Shown here: positions 8,247-18,000 of the stretch, piece after piece
Position numbering within the stretch: position 1 is the stretch's first letter
Layout of the letters: every line of letters starts with the position of its first letter
Assembly (NCBI RefSeq): GCF_014885015.1
Contig: NZ_JABMIJ010000006.1
Location: forward strand, 124,001 to 188,000
From: Spirabiliibacterium falconis
Lineage (GTDB): Bacteria > Pseudomonadota > Gammaproteobacteria > Enterobacterales > Pasteurellaceae
Direction of reading: 5' to 3'
Length of the DNA: 64,000 nt
The notes under the pieces: generated by a model
The model's database searches: none
Told to the model about the DNA's origin: nothing
What the model saw: only the letters and a program-made list of their open reading frames with translations
Position numbers and translations under genes: made by a program

Positions 8247-8786
8247 ATTAAGACTGTGAAAAGAGTTCAAGCAAATCGCCCGAATCGTATTAATGAAGAA
8301 ATCAAAGTGAAAGAAGTTCGTTTGATTGACGCCGAAGGCGAGCAAGTTGGGATTGTCGATATTCAAGAAGCGTTGGAAAAAGCGGAAGCAGCCGCGCTTG
8401 ATTTAGTGGAAATCAGCCCGAATGCGGAGCCACCTGTGTGCCGCATTATGAACTACGGTAAGTTCCTCTACGAAAAAAGTAAAATTGCCAAAGAGCAAAA
8501 GAAAAAGCAAAAAGTTGTTCAGGTTAAGGAAATCAAATTCCGACCTGGTACAGACGAGGGTGACTATCAGGTAAAACTACGCAGCCTGACACGTTTCCTC
8601 GAAGATGGGGACAAAACCAAGATCACAATCCGCTTTCGCGGACGTGAAATGGCCCATCAACAAATCGGGGTCGATTTGCTTGAGCGTGTGAAAAACGATC
8701 TGGCAGATATCGCCGTGGTGGAGTCCGCTCCATCAAAATTGGAAGGCCGTCAAATGGTGATGGTGCTTGCCCCTAAGAAAAAGTAA
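8247..8786 (+). CDS. infC: Translation initiation factor IF-3, AUU start
   Basis: IF-3 binds the 30S subunit, prevents premature 50S joining and rejects non-canonical start codons. The frame upstream of [12 protein letters not shown] contains no ATG; a GTG lies at 8256, but aligning with the E. coli protein, which begins at a rare AUU, points to ATT at 8247, eight bases after AAAGGA. This gives 179 residues. The AUU start makes infC translation sensitive to IF-3 itself, the known autoregulatory device. The N-domain, the lysine-rich linker ([11 protein letters not shown]) and the C-domain ([13 protein letters not shown]) are all present. It has its own strong promoter at 8136-8164 and is followed after 86 bases by rpmI. 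Confidence 0.96.
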   Translation: MKTVKRVQANRPNRINEEIKVKEVRLIDAEGEQVGIVDIQEALEKAEAAALDLVEISPNAEPPVCRIMNYGKFLYEKSKIAKEQKKKQKVVQVKEIKFRPGTDEGDYQVKLRSLTRFLEDGDKTKITIRFRGREMAHQQIGVDLLERVKNDLADIAVVESAPSKLEGRQMVMVLAPKKK

Positions 8787-8872
8787 TGAGGCTTGCAAGT
8801 TAAGGGTGCGACCGCACTTTTACGCCTGATTATTTTGTTTGATTAACAATACAATGCGGAGTTATCCAAATT

Positions 8873-9070
8873 ATGCCAAAAATTAAAACAGTACGCGGTG
8901 CTGCGAAGCGTTTCAAAAAAACAGCTTCTGGCGGTTTTAAGCGTAAACAATCTCACTTGCGTCATATTTTGACCAAGAAGTCAACTAAACGTAAACGTCA
9001 TTTGCGCCATAAATCAATGGTTGCTAAATCCGATCAAGTATTAGTCGTTGCTTGTTTGCCGTACGTCTAG
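8873..9070 (+). CDS. rpmI: 50S ribosomal protein L35
   Basis: This is a 65-residue, very basic protein of the large subunit, with the L35 signature [17 protein letters not shown] at the N-terminus and KRKRHLRHK in the middle. It lies between infC and rplT, the conserved location. The 86 bases between infC and rpmI hold an uptake signal (about 8810-8819). In E. coli this segment folds into the L20 repression site; the pseudoknot could not be drawn with confidence here. The Shine-Dalgarno GGAG is unusually distant (about 11 bases from the ATG), which is compatible with a structured, regulated start. Confidence 0.97.
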   Translation: MPKIKTVRGAAKRFKKTASGGFKRKQSHLRHILTKKSTKRKRHLRHKSMVAKSDQVLVVACLPYV

Positions 9071-9084
9071 TTCATCTTAGTTAA

Positions 9085-9459
<375 letters not shown>

Positions 9460-9476
9460 CTTGATTTTCAAGTGAT

Positions 9477-9505
9477 AAAAAGGAACGTTTGTCGTTCCTT
9501 TTTTT
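9477..9505 (+). terminator. Terminator of the infC-rpmI-rplT operon
   Basis: AAAAAGGAACG and CGTTCCTTTTT arms enclose a short TTTGT loop and run into a T tract. Confidence 0.9.
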
Positions 9506-9621
9506 ATGCCTCAAACCGCACTTTGCATCGTGGTGTTGTAATTGCAATTTTGTGCAAAGTTGCGCACAATAGAGTTTTGATTGAACCGCACTTTAAGTGC
9601 TTTTTATTTTAAGGAAATATC

Positions 9622-10203
9622 ATGAAAAAATGGTTGATTATTGTTGTCATCGCGGTGATTGCTGGTTTCACATTGATGTCGAGCTACAACGGCTTGGTGC
9701 GCGCGGAAGAGCAAATTAACTCGGTGTGGGCGAATGTAGAAACTGAATATCAACGCCGCGCTGAATTAATTCCTAATATCGTTAAAACCGTTCAAGCCCA
9801 AGCGAATTTTGAACGCGAAACCCTCACCGCCGTGGTGGATGCCCGCTCAAAAGTCTCACAAACCAAAATTGACCTAGCTAACATGACCCAAGAGCAGTTA
9901 AACCAATTCCAACAAAATCAAGGCGAGGTTAGCTCTGCGTTGTCACGTTTGTTGGTCACTGTTGAGCGTTACCCAGAATTGCGCGCCAACGACGGCTTTT
10001 TAAACCTGCAAGCCCAGCTTGAAGGCACTGAAAACCGTATTAAGAAAGCGCGCAACGACTTCAACGCCGTAGCGAAAGAATATAATCAAAAAGTGCGCCA
10101 ATTTCCAACCAAACTGGTGGCGATGCTGTTTGGCTTTAAAGATAAACCGTATTTCAAAGCGCAAGCGGGCTCTGAAAACGCACCTGTCGTCAACTTTAAC
10201 TAA
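9622..10203 (+). CDS. LemA family membrane-anchored protein
   Basis: LemA proteins have one N-terminal membrane helix and a long helical-bundle domain facing outward; the molecular role is not settled. This 193-residue member has a hydrophobic anchor at about residues 4-20, the family segment YNGLVRAEEQINSVWANVETEYQRRAELIPNIV across about residues 23-55, and the conserved LVTVERYPELRANDGF and GTENRI blocks. The ribosome site is AAGGAA. It is followed after 12 bases, across an uptake signal, by two TPM-domain genes, a grouping seen in many bacteria and suggesting a shared envelope function. The product was recognised from family features only. Confidence 0.93.
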   Translation: MKKWLIIVVIAVIAGFTLMSSYNGLVRAEEQINSVWANVETEYQRRAELIPNIVKTVQAQANFERETLTAVVDARSKVSQTKIDLANMTQEQLNQFQQNQGEVSSALSRLLVTVERYPELRANDGFLNLQAQLEGTENRIKKARNDFNAVAKEYNQKVRQFPTKLVAMLFGFKDKPYFKAQAGSENAPVVNFN

Positions 10204-10215
10204 AAGTGCGGTTAT

Positions 10216-10671
10216 ATGCCTTTATTTGCAAAATCAGCCATTGATAGCCATGCGGTGGAAGCGGCAATCGCTGCGTTAGAAAAACGTTCATCGGCAGAGC
10301 TTAGGGTGTTTATCGAAAAAAATGCTAAGTTTAGTGATATGCTTGAACGTACCACACCTGTGGTGGCACGGGCCGAACAGATTTTCCAAGAGCTTGGTAT
10401 GCAACAAACTGCTGCTCATAATGGCGTTTTGATTTATGTCGCACTCAACCAACGGCAATGTGCGGTGATTGGTGATCGCGGTATTGATTGTTATGTGCAA
10501 GCTGATTTTTGGCAGCAGTGTTGTGATGCCATTTCAATGCACGCCAGTATTGATCAATTAAGCCACGGCATTATTCATGCTATTGGTTTAATTGGTGATA
10601 AATTAGCAGTCCATTTTCCGTATCAAGATGATGACGTGAATGAGCTACCAAATGAGGTAATTATTCGATGA
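10216..10671 (+). CDS. TPM-domain protein, soluble form
   Basis: This 151-residue protein carries a TPM (YgcG/TLP18.3/Psb32) domain: IAALEKRSSAELRVFIEK near the N-terminus, then the conserved core NGVLIYVALNQRQCAVIGDRGID. It lacks both a signal peptide and a C-terminal membrane helix, unlike the downstream paralogue, so it probably stays in the cytoplasm or is membrane-associated through partners. It starts 12 bases after the LemA gene; the gap contains AAGTGCGGT, so the uptake signal occupies the place of the ribosome site and no good Shine-Dalgarno is visible. Its stop overlaps the start of the next gene by 4 bases (ATGA). Function of the domain is debated; phosphatase activity is reported for plant relatives. 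Confidence 0.88.
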   Translation: MPLFAKSAIDSHAVEAAIAALEKRSSAELRVFIEKNAKFSDMLERTTPVVARAEQIFQELGMQQTAAHNGVLIYVALNQRQCAVIGDRGIDCYVQADFWQQCCDAISMHASIDQLSHGIIHAIGLIGDKLAVHFPYQDDDVNELPNEVIIR

Positions 10672-11393
10672 AATTATGGCACCGCACTTTGTTTATTTTC
10701 TTCACATTTGTTGCTTGTGTTGCGCACGCAGCATACGATTTTCCCAGTGTGCCAAAACCGTTTCGTTATGTGAATGATTACACGCATACGCTAACATCTA
10801 CGCAAATGCAAACCTTAGAAAGTTATTTGCAAGATTACAGTCACAAAACTAGCTCGCAAATTACGGTGGTGATGCTCCCAAGTGTGGGAAACAATGACAT
10901 TTCGGAATATGCCTTTGCATTAGGCGATTACTGGGGTGTGGGGCGTAAAAATTTGGACAATGGCGTGTTGATGCTGATTGCCAAAAATGATCGCAAAATC
11001 TTTATTGCGACAGGGCGTGGGTTAGAAGGTGCATTGCCTGATGCCTTGCTTTCGCAACTGATTCGCCATGAGATTACACCGCAGTTTAAGCAGGGTAATT
11101 ATTTTCAAGGCATTGCTAACGGTTTACAAGCGATCATGAATGCCAGTGTAGGCGAATATGCGCCACAGCAAGCACAAGAGGATGACAATACGGTTGGTTG
11201 GATTATCGGTTTAGCCGTCCAACTCTTTATCTTTTTTGTGTTTATCCAGATCTTGCGTGGACACCGTAGCGTGTACGTTAGCCCGAGTAATGTGGAGAAT
11301 GCTTTACGGCGTTCTCGCTCTCGTCATGACCGAGGCGGTTTTGGTGGCGGCTTCGGTGGCTTTGGCGGAGGTGGTGCTGGCGGCAGTTGGTAA
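10668..11393 (+). CDS. TPM-domain protein, secreted and membrane-anchored (YgcG-like)
   Basis: This 241-residue protein has a signal peptide (cleavage likely after VAHA, about residue 21), a periplasmic TPM domain with the typical motifs VNDYTHTLTS, SQITVVMLP and DNGVLMLIAKNDRKIFIATGRGLEG, one transmembrane helix at about residues 167-191 (WIIGLAVQLFIFFVFIQIL) and a glycine-rich tail ending GGFGGFGGGGAGGSW. The layout matches YgcG-type proteins encoded next to LemA. Its start overlaps the stop of the upstream TPM gene by 4 bases, so the two are translationally coupled. The two paralogues, one exported and one not, suggest a pair acting on either side of the membrane; this is inference. Confidence 0.9.
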   Translation: MKLWHRTLFIFFTFVACVAHAAYDFPSVPKPFRYVNDYTHTLTSTQMQTLESYLQDYSHKTSSQITVVMLPSVGNNDISEYAFALGDYWGVGRKNLDNGVLMLIAKNDRKIFIATGRGLEGALPDALLSQLIRHEITPQFKQGNYFQGIANGLQAIMNASVGEYAPQQAQEDDNTVGWIIGLAVQLFIFFVFIQILRGHRSVYVSPSNVENALRRSRSRHDRGGFGGGFGGFGGGGAGGSW

Positions 11394-11396
11394 AAT

Positions 11397-11431
11397 AAAA
11401 AGTGCGGTTAAAACCGCACTTTTGTTTTTTT
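11397..11431. terminator. Uptake-signal hairpin between the LemA/TPM and art operons
   Basis: AAAAGTGCGGTT and AACCGCACTTTT pair around a two-base AA linker, with TTTTGTTTTTTT following on the plus strand and AAAA/TTTT at the other end. It separates two convergent operons and can serve both. Confidence 0.8.
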
Positions 11432-11442
11432 AAGGGAACTTG

Positions 11443-12129
11443 TTAGTTAGCTTTGCTGGTTTCTAACCGCTCAAAGCGTAGCACATAATTTTCAAGATAA
11501 CGCAACAGCGCGGTGGCAATGGCGGTGATAATAAGATAAATCACGCCTGCGAGACCGTAGATCAATAAGGCATCGTATTGCGTACCGTAAAGTTGGCAGG
11601 CATAACCCATGATATCCATGATGGTGATCGTAGATGCTAGGGAAGTGCCTTTGAATACTAAAATAATTTCATTAGTATAAGACGGCAAGGCACGTTTAAG
11701 GGCAAACGGTACGAGAATACGTAAGGTTTGCCAGCGACTTAAGCCTAATGCGGCAGTACCTTCCCATTGGCTTTTCGGAATAGCTTTCACTGCACCATAA
11801 AAAAGTTGTGCAGAGTAGGCTGCTGAGTTGAGAGCCAAAGCAAGCATAGCACAGAACCACGCATCAGATAGTAAATGCCAAAATGGGCTATTAATCACCC
11901 ACTGAAATTGCCCAGGACCAGCGTAAATTAGGAAAATCTGTACTAATAGCGGTGTACCAGTAAAAAGAGTGATGTAACCATTGACCAGCATTTTGAGCCA
12001 ACGCAGATTAGAGCTCAAGATAAAGGTAAATATAATGGCAAGCAAAAAAGCAACGACCAGTGATACGAATGTAAGCAGTAAGCTGGTTGGAATGCCTTGT
12101 GCGATAGTGGTGAAATAGTCGCTGATCAT
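11443..12129 (-). CDS. artM: Arginine ABC transporter permease ArtM
   Basis: This is one of two inner-membrane permeases of the ArtPIQM arginine importer. The 228-residue protein has about five membrane helices and the polar-amino-acid permease signature (HisM/GlnP type) around EGTAALGLSRWQTLRILVPFALKRALPSYTNEIIL, the EAA loop that contacts the ATPase. It starts at the ATG overlapping the artQ stop by 4 bases, so the two permeases are translationally coupled. The assignment to ArtM rather than ArtQ follows from gene order and from the C-terminal LRYLENYVLRFERLE. It is the last gene of the operon, ending at an uptake-signal hairpin. Confidence 0.92.
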   Translation of the reverse strand: MISDYFTTIAQGIPTSLLLTFVSLVVAFLLAIIFTFILSSNLRWLKMLVNGYITLFTGTPLLVQIFLIYAGPGQFQWVINSPFWHLLSDAWFCAMLALALNSAAYSAQLFYGAVKAIPKSQWEGTAALGLSRWQTLRILVPFALKRALPSYTNEIILVFKGTSLASTITIMDIMGYACQLYGTQYDALLIYGLAGVIYLIITAIATALLRYLENYVLRFERLETSKAN

Positions 12130-12797
12130 ACGCCCTCCCGCTCAAAACGTGTGAAACGCTGTTCAAGATGGCGAATGCCAATTTTGCTAACAATGGTAAT
12201 GACTAAATATAAAATCGCTGCGAGTCCATACCATGTAAATGGCTGATGTGTATTCGCGTTATTGAGTTCTGCTTGGCGCATGATGTCACTAACGCCAATA
12301 AGAGAGACAAGTGCGGTATCTTTTAATAATACTAGCCATTGATTGCTCAGTCCTGGCAGTGCGTGTCGCCAAACTTGAGGCATAATAATATGGATAAATG
12401 CTTGTGCACGAGTCAGTCCCAGTGCGGCGGCAGATTCCCATTGCCCTAGTGCAATCGCCTGAATTGCGCCACGTAAGGATTGTGAAGCATAGGCAGCAAA
12501 AATAATGGCAAGGGCTATTACGCCACAGCCAAATGCACCAAATTCGACATAATCGCCTGTTATCATAAACAGCACTTGAGTTGAGCCGTAATAGATAAGA
12601 AATACCACTAAAATTTCAGGCAGACCACGAAAAAGGGTTAGCATCACTGAAGTGGCTATGCGTAGCCATTTGAATTTTGCTGTTTCTAGCACTACGAATA
12701 GAATAGAAAAAATTAAGCCGACTAATAGGGCACACAACGCCAACCCTATGGTCATTAGGGTGGCGTCTAGCATCAGCGAAAGGATGTTATCAAACAT
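12126..12797 (-). CDS. artQ: Arginine ABC transporter permease ArtQ
   Basis: This is the second permease of the arginine importer, pairing with ArtM to form the membrane channel. The 223 residues contain the same EAA loop (ESAAALGLTRAQAFIHIIMPQVWRHALPGLSNQ spans about residues 141-173) and five hydrophobic segments. It lies 9 bases downstream of the binding-protein gene and overlaps artM by 4 bases, so the order on the minus strand is artP-artI-artQ-artM, as in H. influenzae and E. coli. The start ATG at 12797 follows the artI stop closely. Confidence 0.92.
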   Translation of the reverse strand: MFDNILSLMLDATLMTIGLALCALLVGLIFSILFVVLETAKFKWLRIATSVMLTLFRGLPEILVVFLIYYGSTQVLFMITGDYVEFGAFGCGVIALAIIFAAYASQSLRGAIQAIALGQWESAAALGLTRAQAFIHIIMPQVWRHALPGLSNQWLVLLKDTALVSLIGVSDIMRQAELNNANTHQPFTWYGLAAILYLVITIVSKIGIRHLEQRFTRFEREGV

Positions 12798-12806
12798 AAT
12801 GCGAGA

Positions 12807-13529
12807 TTATTTTCCAGTCATCCATTTATCGTAAATTTTTTGGTATTCACCATTGGCTTTGATTGCAGCCAAGCCTTTATTTAGTTCCTCTAAAAGTGCG
12901 GTATTGCTTTTATTTACTGCGATACCCATACCTGTACCGAAGAATTTCGGATCAGTAACTTTTTCACCAATGAACGCTAAATTGTCATCACTTTTCATCC
13001 AATCAGCAAGAACAGCGGTATCTCCAAAAATTAAGTCGATACGACCATTTTTTAAATCCAAAACCGCACTTTGCAGGGTAGTATAGGCGTTAGCTTTATA
13101 TTGTTTATCATTTTCAGCGATATATTGCTGAAAGGTTGTCCCATTTTGTACGCCGACGGTTTTGGCACTTTCACGGGTAACTTTATCTTTTACACCAATA
13201 AAACTTGCTGAACTGTCGTAGTAAGGTTGTGAAAAACTGACTTGTTTAGCGCGATCATCTGTGATATCGATAGCCGAAATAGCTGCATCAAAACGTTTGA
13301 ATTTTAACCCTGGAATTAAGCTGTCAAATGCTTGGTTTTGGAAAGAACAGTTGGCTTTGATTTCTGCACAAACAGCATTGGCAATATCAATATCAAAACC
13401 GACGATTTTGCCATTCGAATCAGTGGTTTCAAATGGTGGGTAGGTCGGTTCGGTTGCAAATGTAATATCAAGTGCGCTTGCGCTCATTGCGCTAGTAGCG
13501 AAAAGTGCGGTTACAAGAATATTTTTCAT
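12807..13529 (-). CDS. artI: Periplasmic arginine-binding protein
   Basis: This 240-residue solute-binding protein captures basic amino acids in the periplasm and delivers them to ArtQM. The signal peptide covers residues 1-19 with cleavage after SASA. The mature part begins [20 protein letters not shown], the classic start of family 3 binding proteins, and holds the ligand-contact segments [14 protein letters not shown] and [24 protein letters not shown], then the GVQNGTT hinge region. Two cysteines (about residues 54 and 61) may form a disulphide. Whether its ligand is arginine or another basic residue cannot be told from sequence; context with artP/Q/M makes arginine most likely. Confidence 0.93.
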   Translation of the reverse strand: MKNILVTALFATSAMSASALDITFATEPTYPPFETTDSNGKIVGFDIDIANAVCAEIKANCSFQNQAFDSLIPGLKFKRFDAAISAIDITDDRAKQVSFSQPYYDSSASFIGVKDKVTRESAKTVGVQNGTTFQQYIAENDKQYKANAYTTLQSAVLDLKNGRIDLIFGDTAVLADWMKSDDNLAFIGEKVTDPKFFGTGMGIAVNKSNTALLEELNKGLAAIKANGEYQKIYDKWMTGK

Positions 13530-13556
13530 TGTTATCTCCTAAGTTGAATGTTGTGT

Positions 13557-14288
13557 TTAGTGGGATAAATAGTGTGCAAAAGCATCAGTTTTGGGGTTGG
13601 TAAAGCAGCTTGCATCGCCCATTTCAACGATATGCCCTTGTTCCATGTAAATGACTTTGGTTGCCACTTTCCGTGCCACAGCAACCTCATGAGTTACAAT
13701 CACTTGCGTAATCCCCATGCCTTGCAATTCTTGAATAATTGATACAACTTGTGCAGTAATTGCAGGGTCGAGCGCAGCGGTAGGCTCATCGAATAGTAGA
13801 ACTTGTGGTTTCATCATTAAAGCGCGAGCGATTGCCACACGCTGTTGCTGCCCGCCAGATAAATGTAAAGGGTAGCGATCAGCATGATCGTCAACACGCA
13901 AGCGTTTGAGTAAGCGTTGTGCACGTTCAACGGCATCAGCTTTACTCATTCCTAACACTTTCATTGGGGCTTCAATTAAATTTTGCATCACGGTGTAATG
14001 AGGCCAGAGATTATATTGCTGAAATACCATTCCCACATCAGTACGTAATTTACGGATTTTTTTCGGGTCAGTTTTAGCTAAACTTAAATCAAATTCATTG
14101 CCTGCAATGATAAGCCGTCCTGATGTTGGGATTTCAAGTAAATTGAGTGTACGGATCAAGGTGCTTTTTCCAGCACCGCTTGAGCCTAACAGCACAACAA
14201 TATCACTACTTTTAGCGTCAAAATTAATATCAAAGAGGGCTTGCTTTTTGCCGTAGAAAAAATTGAGATTTTCGATGCGAATACTCAT
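13557..14288 (-). CDS. artP: Arginine ABC transporter ATP-binding protein ArtP
   Basis: This is the cytoplasmic ATPase of the arginine importer, 243 residues. It has Walker [10 protein letters not shown] (about 35-43), the Q-loop in [15 protein letters not shown], the ABC signature [15 protein letters not shown], Walker [14 protein letters not shown] and the switch His in [10 protein letters not shown]. It is the first gene of artPIQM and starts 174 bases upstream of the gmhA stop. That gap contains a well-formed ARG box at 14375-14392, suggesting repression by ArgR when arginine is plentiful, as for the E. coli art genes. Confidence 0.95.
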   Translation of the reverse strand: MSIRIENLNFFYGKKQALFDINFDAKSSDIVVLLGSSGAGKSTLIRTLNLLEIPTSGRLIIAGNEFDLSLAKTDPKKIRKLRTDVGMVFQQYNLWPHYTVMQNLIEAPMKVLGMSKADAVERAQRLLKRLRVDDHADRYPLHLSGGQQQRVAIARALMMKPQVLLFDEPTAALDPAITAQVVSIIQELQGMGITQVIVTHEVAVARKVATKVIYMEQGHIVEMGDASCFTNPKTDAFAHYLSH

Positions 14289-14374
14289 CGCGAATGCCTT
14301 TACTAATAAATGATGCTAAATAGTAATCACAAAAGTCATTTTATGCAAATAAATTTTCATAAAAAGGGTTAAAA

Positions 14375-14392
14375 ATGGAATAAAAATTCATT
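14375..14392. promoter_or_regulatory. Probable ArgR operator (ARG box) upstream of artP
   Basis: GGAATAAAAATTCA with flanks matches the ARG box TGAAT-N4-ATTCA at 9 of 10 arm positions and is A/T in the centre. A weaker candidate lies at 14344-14361 (7 of 10). The strong box is about 90 bases upstream of the artP start. Confidence 0.6.
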
Positions 14393-14439
14393 TTATGGTA
14401 TTTTAACTGAATGAATAGGCATTTGCTGTCTTTCTAGGT

Positions 14440-14460
14440 ATAGGGCGTAATTCGCCCTAT
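14440..14460. terminator. Hairpin just after gmhA
   Basis: ATAGGGCG and CGCCCTAT form 8-base arms around a 5-base loop two bases past the gmhA stop. On the minus strand no T run follows, so termination is uncertain; on the plus strand the flank is T-rich but no gene enters from that side. Confidence 0.35.
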
Positions 14461-14462
14461 GT

Positions 14463-15041
14463 TTATTTTTCCATTTCAAATTCAATAAGCATCATTAAAA
14501 TGTGAATAACTTTAATGTGAATTTCTTGAATGCGATCGGCATAACCAAAGTGCGGTACACGGATTTCCACATCAGCAAGCCCTGCCATTTTGCCCCCATC
14601 TTTGCCTGTTAAAGTGATCACTTTCATTCCTTTGGCTTTGGCGGCTTGAATGGCATTGAAAATATTGGTTGAATTGCCTGAGGTCGAAAGTCCAAACAGT
14701 ACATCGCCTTTTTGACCAACAGCCTCAACATAGCGAGAGAATACATAATCATAGCCAAAATCATTGCTTACACAGCTTAAATGGCTGGGATCGGAAATCG
14801 CAATCGCTGGGTAGCCAGGGCGATTTTCACGGTAACGCCCAGTGAGCTCTTCAGCAAAATGCATAGCATCACAGTGCGATCCGCCGTTTCCACACGAAAG
14901 CACTTTTCCACCGTGTTTGAAACTGTCTGCCAGCAATTTGGCTGCACGTTCTATCTGTTCAATGTGTTTGTCGTCGTTTAAAAATGCGTTTAAAACATCG
15001 GCAGCTTGGGTTAATTCGGCTTTAATCTGATCAAAATACAT
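14463..15041 (-). CDS. gmhA: Sedoheptulose-7-phosphate isomerase
   Basis: GmhA converts sedoheptulose 7-phosphate to D-glycero-D-manno-heptose 7-phosphate, the first step of the heptose pathway for the lipooligosaccharide inner core. The 192-residue length is typical. A SIS fold is evident: [25 protein letters not shown] (about residues 46-70) forms the phosphate loop with the active-site Glu of AEELTGR, and [11 protein letters not shown] is the second SIS motif; the C-terminal [16 protein letters not shown] carries the conserved His. The ribosome site AAGGAGA lies 7 bases before the ATG. It follows mfd after 48 bases and precedes the art operon on the same strand, as in H. influenzae. Confidence 0.97.
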   Translation of the reverse strand: MYFDQIKAELTQAADVLNAFLNDDKHIEQIERAAKLLADSFKHGGKVLSCGNGGSHCDAMHFAEELTGRYRENRPGYPAIAISDPSHLSCVSNDFGYDYVFSRYVEAVGQKGDVLFGLSTSGNSTNIFNAIQAAKAKGMKVITLTGKDGGKMAGLADVEIRVPHFGYADRIQEIHIKVIHILMMLIEFEMEK

Positions 15042-15089
15042 ATAATTCTCCTTTTGGAAAAACGTAATATGGTGCAGTGATACAATAAC

Positions 15090-18000
15090 TTATTGCTTGA
15101 GTTTGTCCAGCAATTCTGTCACAAACTCAAGCCGCTCTTGTGCATTTTCCAGCGATAAAGTAAATCGGAATTTATGTGGACCATCAAAGCGATAGATGCC
15201 TTTATGTTGCCCAATTAACGCTAAAAATGGTTCTGGATCAAGTTCAACAGAGGGTTTAAATTCAATGTGTCCGCCTTGGGCGTAGGCTTCAATTTTTTGA
15301 ATCCCCATAGGTTTAGCGTGCTGTCTAAGTTGTGCAATTTGCATGAGATTTTGGGCAGGTTGTGGCAGTGAACCAAAGCGATCGATCAATTCCACTTTCA
15401 ATTCATTTAACGCTTGTGGCGAGTTTGCACTCGCAATGCGTTTGTAGAAGGAAAGGCGCATATTAACATCACCTAAATAATCATCAGGCAATAACGCTGG
15501 AATGCGTAAGTCAATTTCTACTTGCTGTGAAGTGAGTTCATCAAGGGTTGGCTCACGTCCATTTTTCAGTGCATCAACCGCACTTTCCAATAACTCCATA
15601 TAAAGAGAAAAACCAATCGACTCAATTTGCCCACTTTGCTCAGCCCCTAAGAGTTCACCTGCGCCACGAATTTCTAAATCGTGTGTTGCAAGCACAAAAC
15701 CTGCACCAAGGTTATCTAAATTTTCGAGTGCATCAAGTCGTTTGCGTGCATCGCTGGTCATGCGTTTAGGATGCGGAGTAAGCAAATAAGCATAGGCTTG
15801 GTGGTGAGAACGTCCAACACGCCCACGCAGTTGATGTAATTGTGCCAATCCAAATTTATCTGCACGCTCAATGATAATGGTGTTAGCTGTTGGTACGTCA
15901 ATACCTGTTTCGATAATGGTAGAGCAGACAAGTAAGTTATACCGTTGATGGTAAAAATCACTCATCACACGTTCAAGATCACGCTCTCGCATTTGTCCAT
16001 GCCCAATAACGATACGCGCTTCAGGAATTAACTCTGCAAGGGATTTTGCACAATTTTCAATGGTAGAAACATCGTTATGTAGATAATACACTTGTCCACC
16101 ACGCAAAATTTCACGCAATACTGCCTCTCGAATGGTGAGCGGATCGCTTTGACGCACAAAGGTTTTAATGGTTAGCCGTCTTGCAGGTGGTGTTGAGATA
16201 ATGGAGAGATCACGCATACCGCTCATCGCCATATTTAAAGTGCGGGGAATTGGTGTTGCTGTGAGCGTGAGAATGTCGACGTTAGCACGCAGTTGTTTGA
16301 TTTTTTCTTTTTGACGCACGCCGAAACGGTGTTCTTCATCAACTACCAATAAGCCGAGTTGCTTAAATGTTACATCGGATTGCAATAATTTATGCGTGCC
16401 AATGAGAATATCAATTTTGCCTTCGGCTAAATCGGTTAAGATAGCTTTTTGCTCTTTAGCGGTTTTAAAGCGTGAAAGCACTTCTACATTTACGGGCAAA
16501 TTCGCAAAGCGGTCATTAAAATTATCATAGTGCTGCTGTGCCAATAGGGTGGTTGGCACTAAAACAGCGACTTGGCGATTATTATTGACCGCCAAAAATG
16601 CAGCACGCATAGCCACTTCGGTTTTACCAAATCCGACATCCCCGCAGACTAAACGATCCATTGCTTTAGGTTGGCACATATCGCTGATTACGGCATTAAT
16701 CGCCATGGCTTGATCGGCGGTTTCCTCAAAGGGGAATGTATCGCAAAATTGTTTAAATTCATCAGGGTTATACTCAAATGCGAAGCCCGTTTGTGTTTCT
16801 CGTTTGGCATATACATCTAATAGTTCTGCGGCAACATCACGGATTTTCTCTGCCGCACGATTTCGTGCTTTTACCCACGCATCACTACCCAGTTTATGCA
16901 GCGGAGCGTTTTCTTCATTGCCACCAACATAACGACTGAGTAAATGTAATGATGACACAGGCACATATAATTTTGCATCGTTGGCATATTCTAATAAGAG
17001 GTATTCCGCTAAAATGCCACCCGCTTTTAGCGTAGTTAATCCGCCGTAACGCCCAACACCGTGCTCTAAATGCACCACAGGCTGCCCAATTTTTAGCTCG
17101 GCTAAATGGCGAATCAGGGTATCAGGATTGATACTTTTTCGACTATCACGTTTGCGTTGTTGCACGCATTCGCCGAGTAAGTTGGTTTCGGTAATTAGGG
17201 CATAATAACCCGTGGCAATAAAACCGTTGTCCAGTTGCCCTATCACCAAATTGACCGCACTTTGGCATTCATTCACAGTGGCATAAAAGTGCGGTTTGAG
17301 TTTTAACGGTTTAAGTAAATCAAGCAACGTTTCACGTCGCCCTTCAGATTCCACAGAGAAAATAAGCTTGCCGTTAAATTGTTCGTGAAATTGGCGTAAG
17401 GCTTGTAGCGGTTCTTTATGTTGAGCTTGAATGGCAAGATTGGGCAATGGCTCTACGGCAAGGTTGTCTTGTTTGACTGATTTGCGCAGTTTGTCGTGGT
17501 GAAACGTGAGCAATGGATAGTGTTTTAAATGGCGGTTTACTTCATCAGGACGTAGCCATAATGCACTAGGTGCAAGAAGAGGGCGCATAGGGTCAATTTT
17601 ACGGCTTTCAAAGCGTTGCTGTGCATCGCTGAAAAAACGCTCACTTTTTTCGCCACAGTTATGGTAATTGATAAATAATGTATTATCAGGTAGATAATCA
17701 AATAGTGTTGCCATCTGCTCGAAAAAGAGCGGTTGCCAATATTCAATCCCCGCAGCAAGAGTGCCTTTACTAATTTGTTGGTAAATATGTTCACTGTCGC
17801 GGCGAATGTCAAAATGTTCCCGAAATTGTGTGCGGAAAAGTTCAATCGCTTTGTCGTCTGTTGGAAACTCGTGCGCAGGTAGCAGATTAATTTGCTCAAT
17901 TTTCTCAAGGCTGCGTTGTGAATCGACGTCAAATGTACGAATGGTGTCGATTTCATCATCAAAAAAGTCTAGCCGAAATGGCACCGCACTTCCCATTGGG

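Noticed and set aside
8787-8872. L20 autoregulatory pseudoknot before rpmI
   Set aside because: Expected from E. coli, but the required 23S-like pairings could not be drawn by eye with confidence.
14440-14460. Hairpin after gmhA as a true terminator
   Set aside because: The stem is good, but no T run follows on the gmhA strand, so it is listed only at low confidence.
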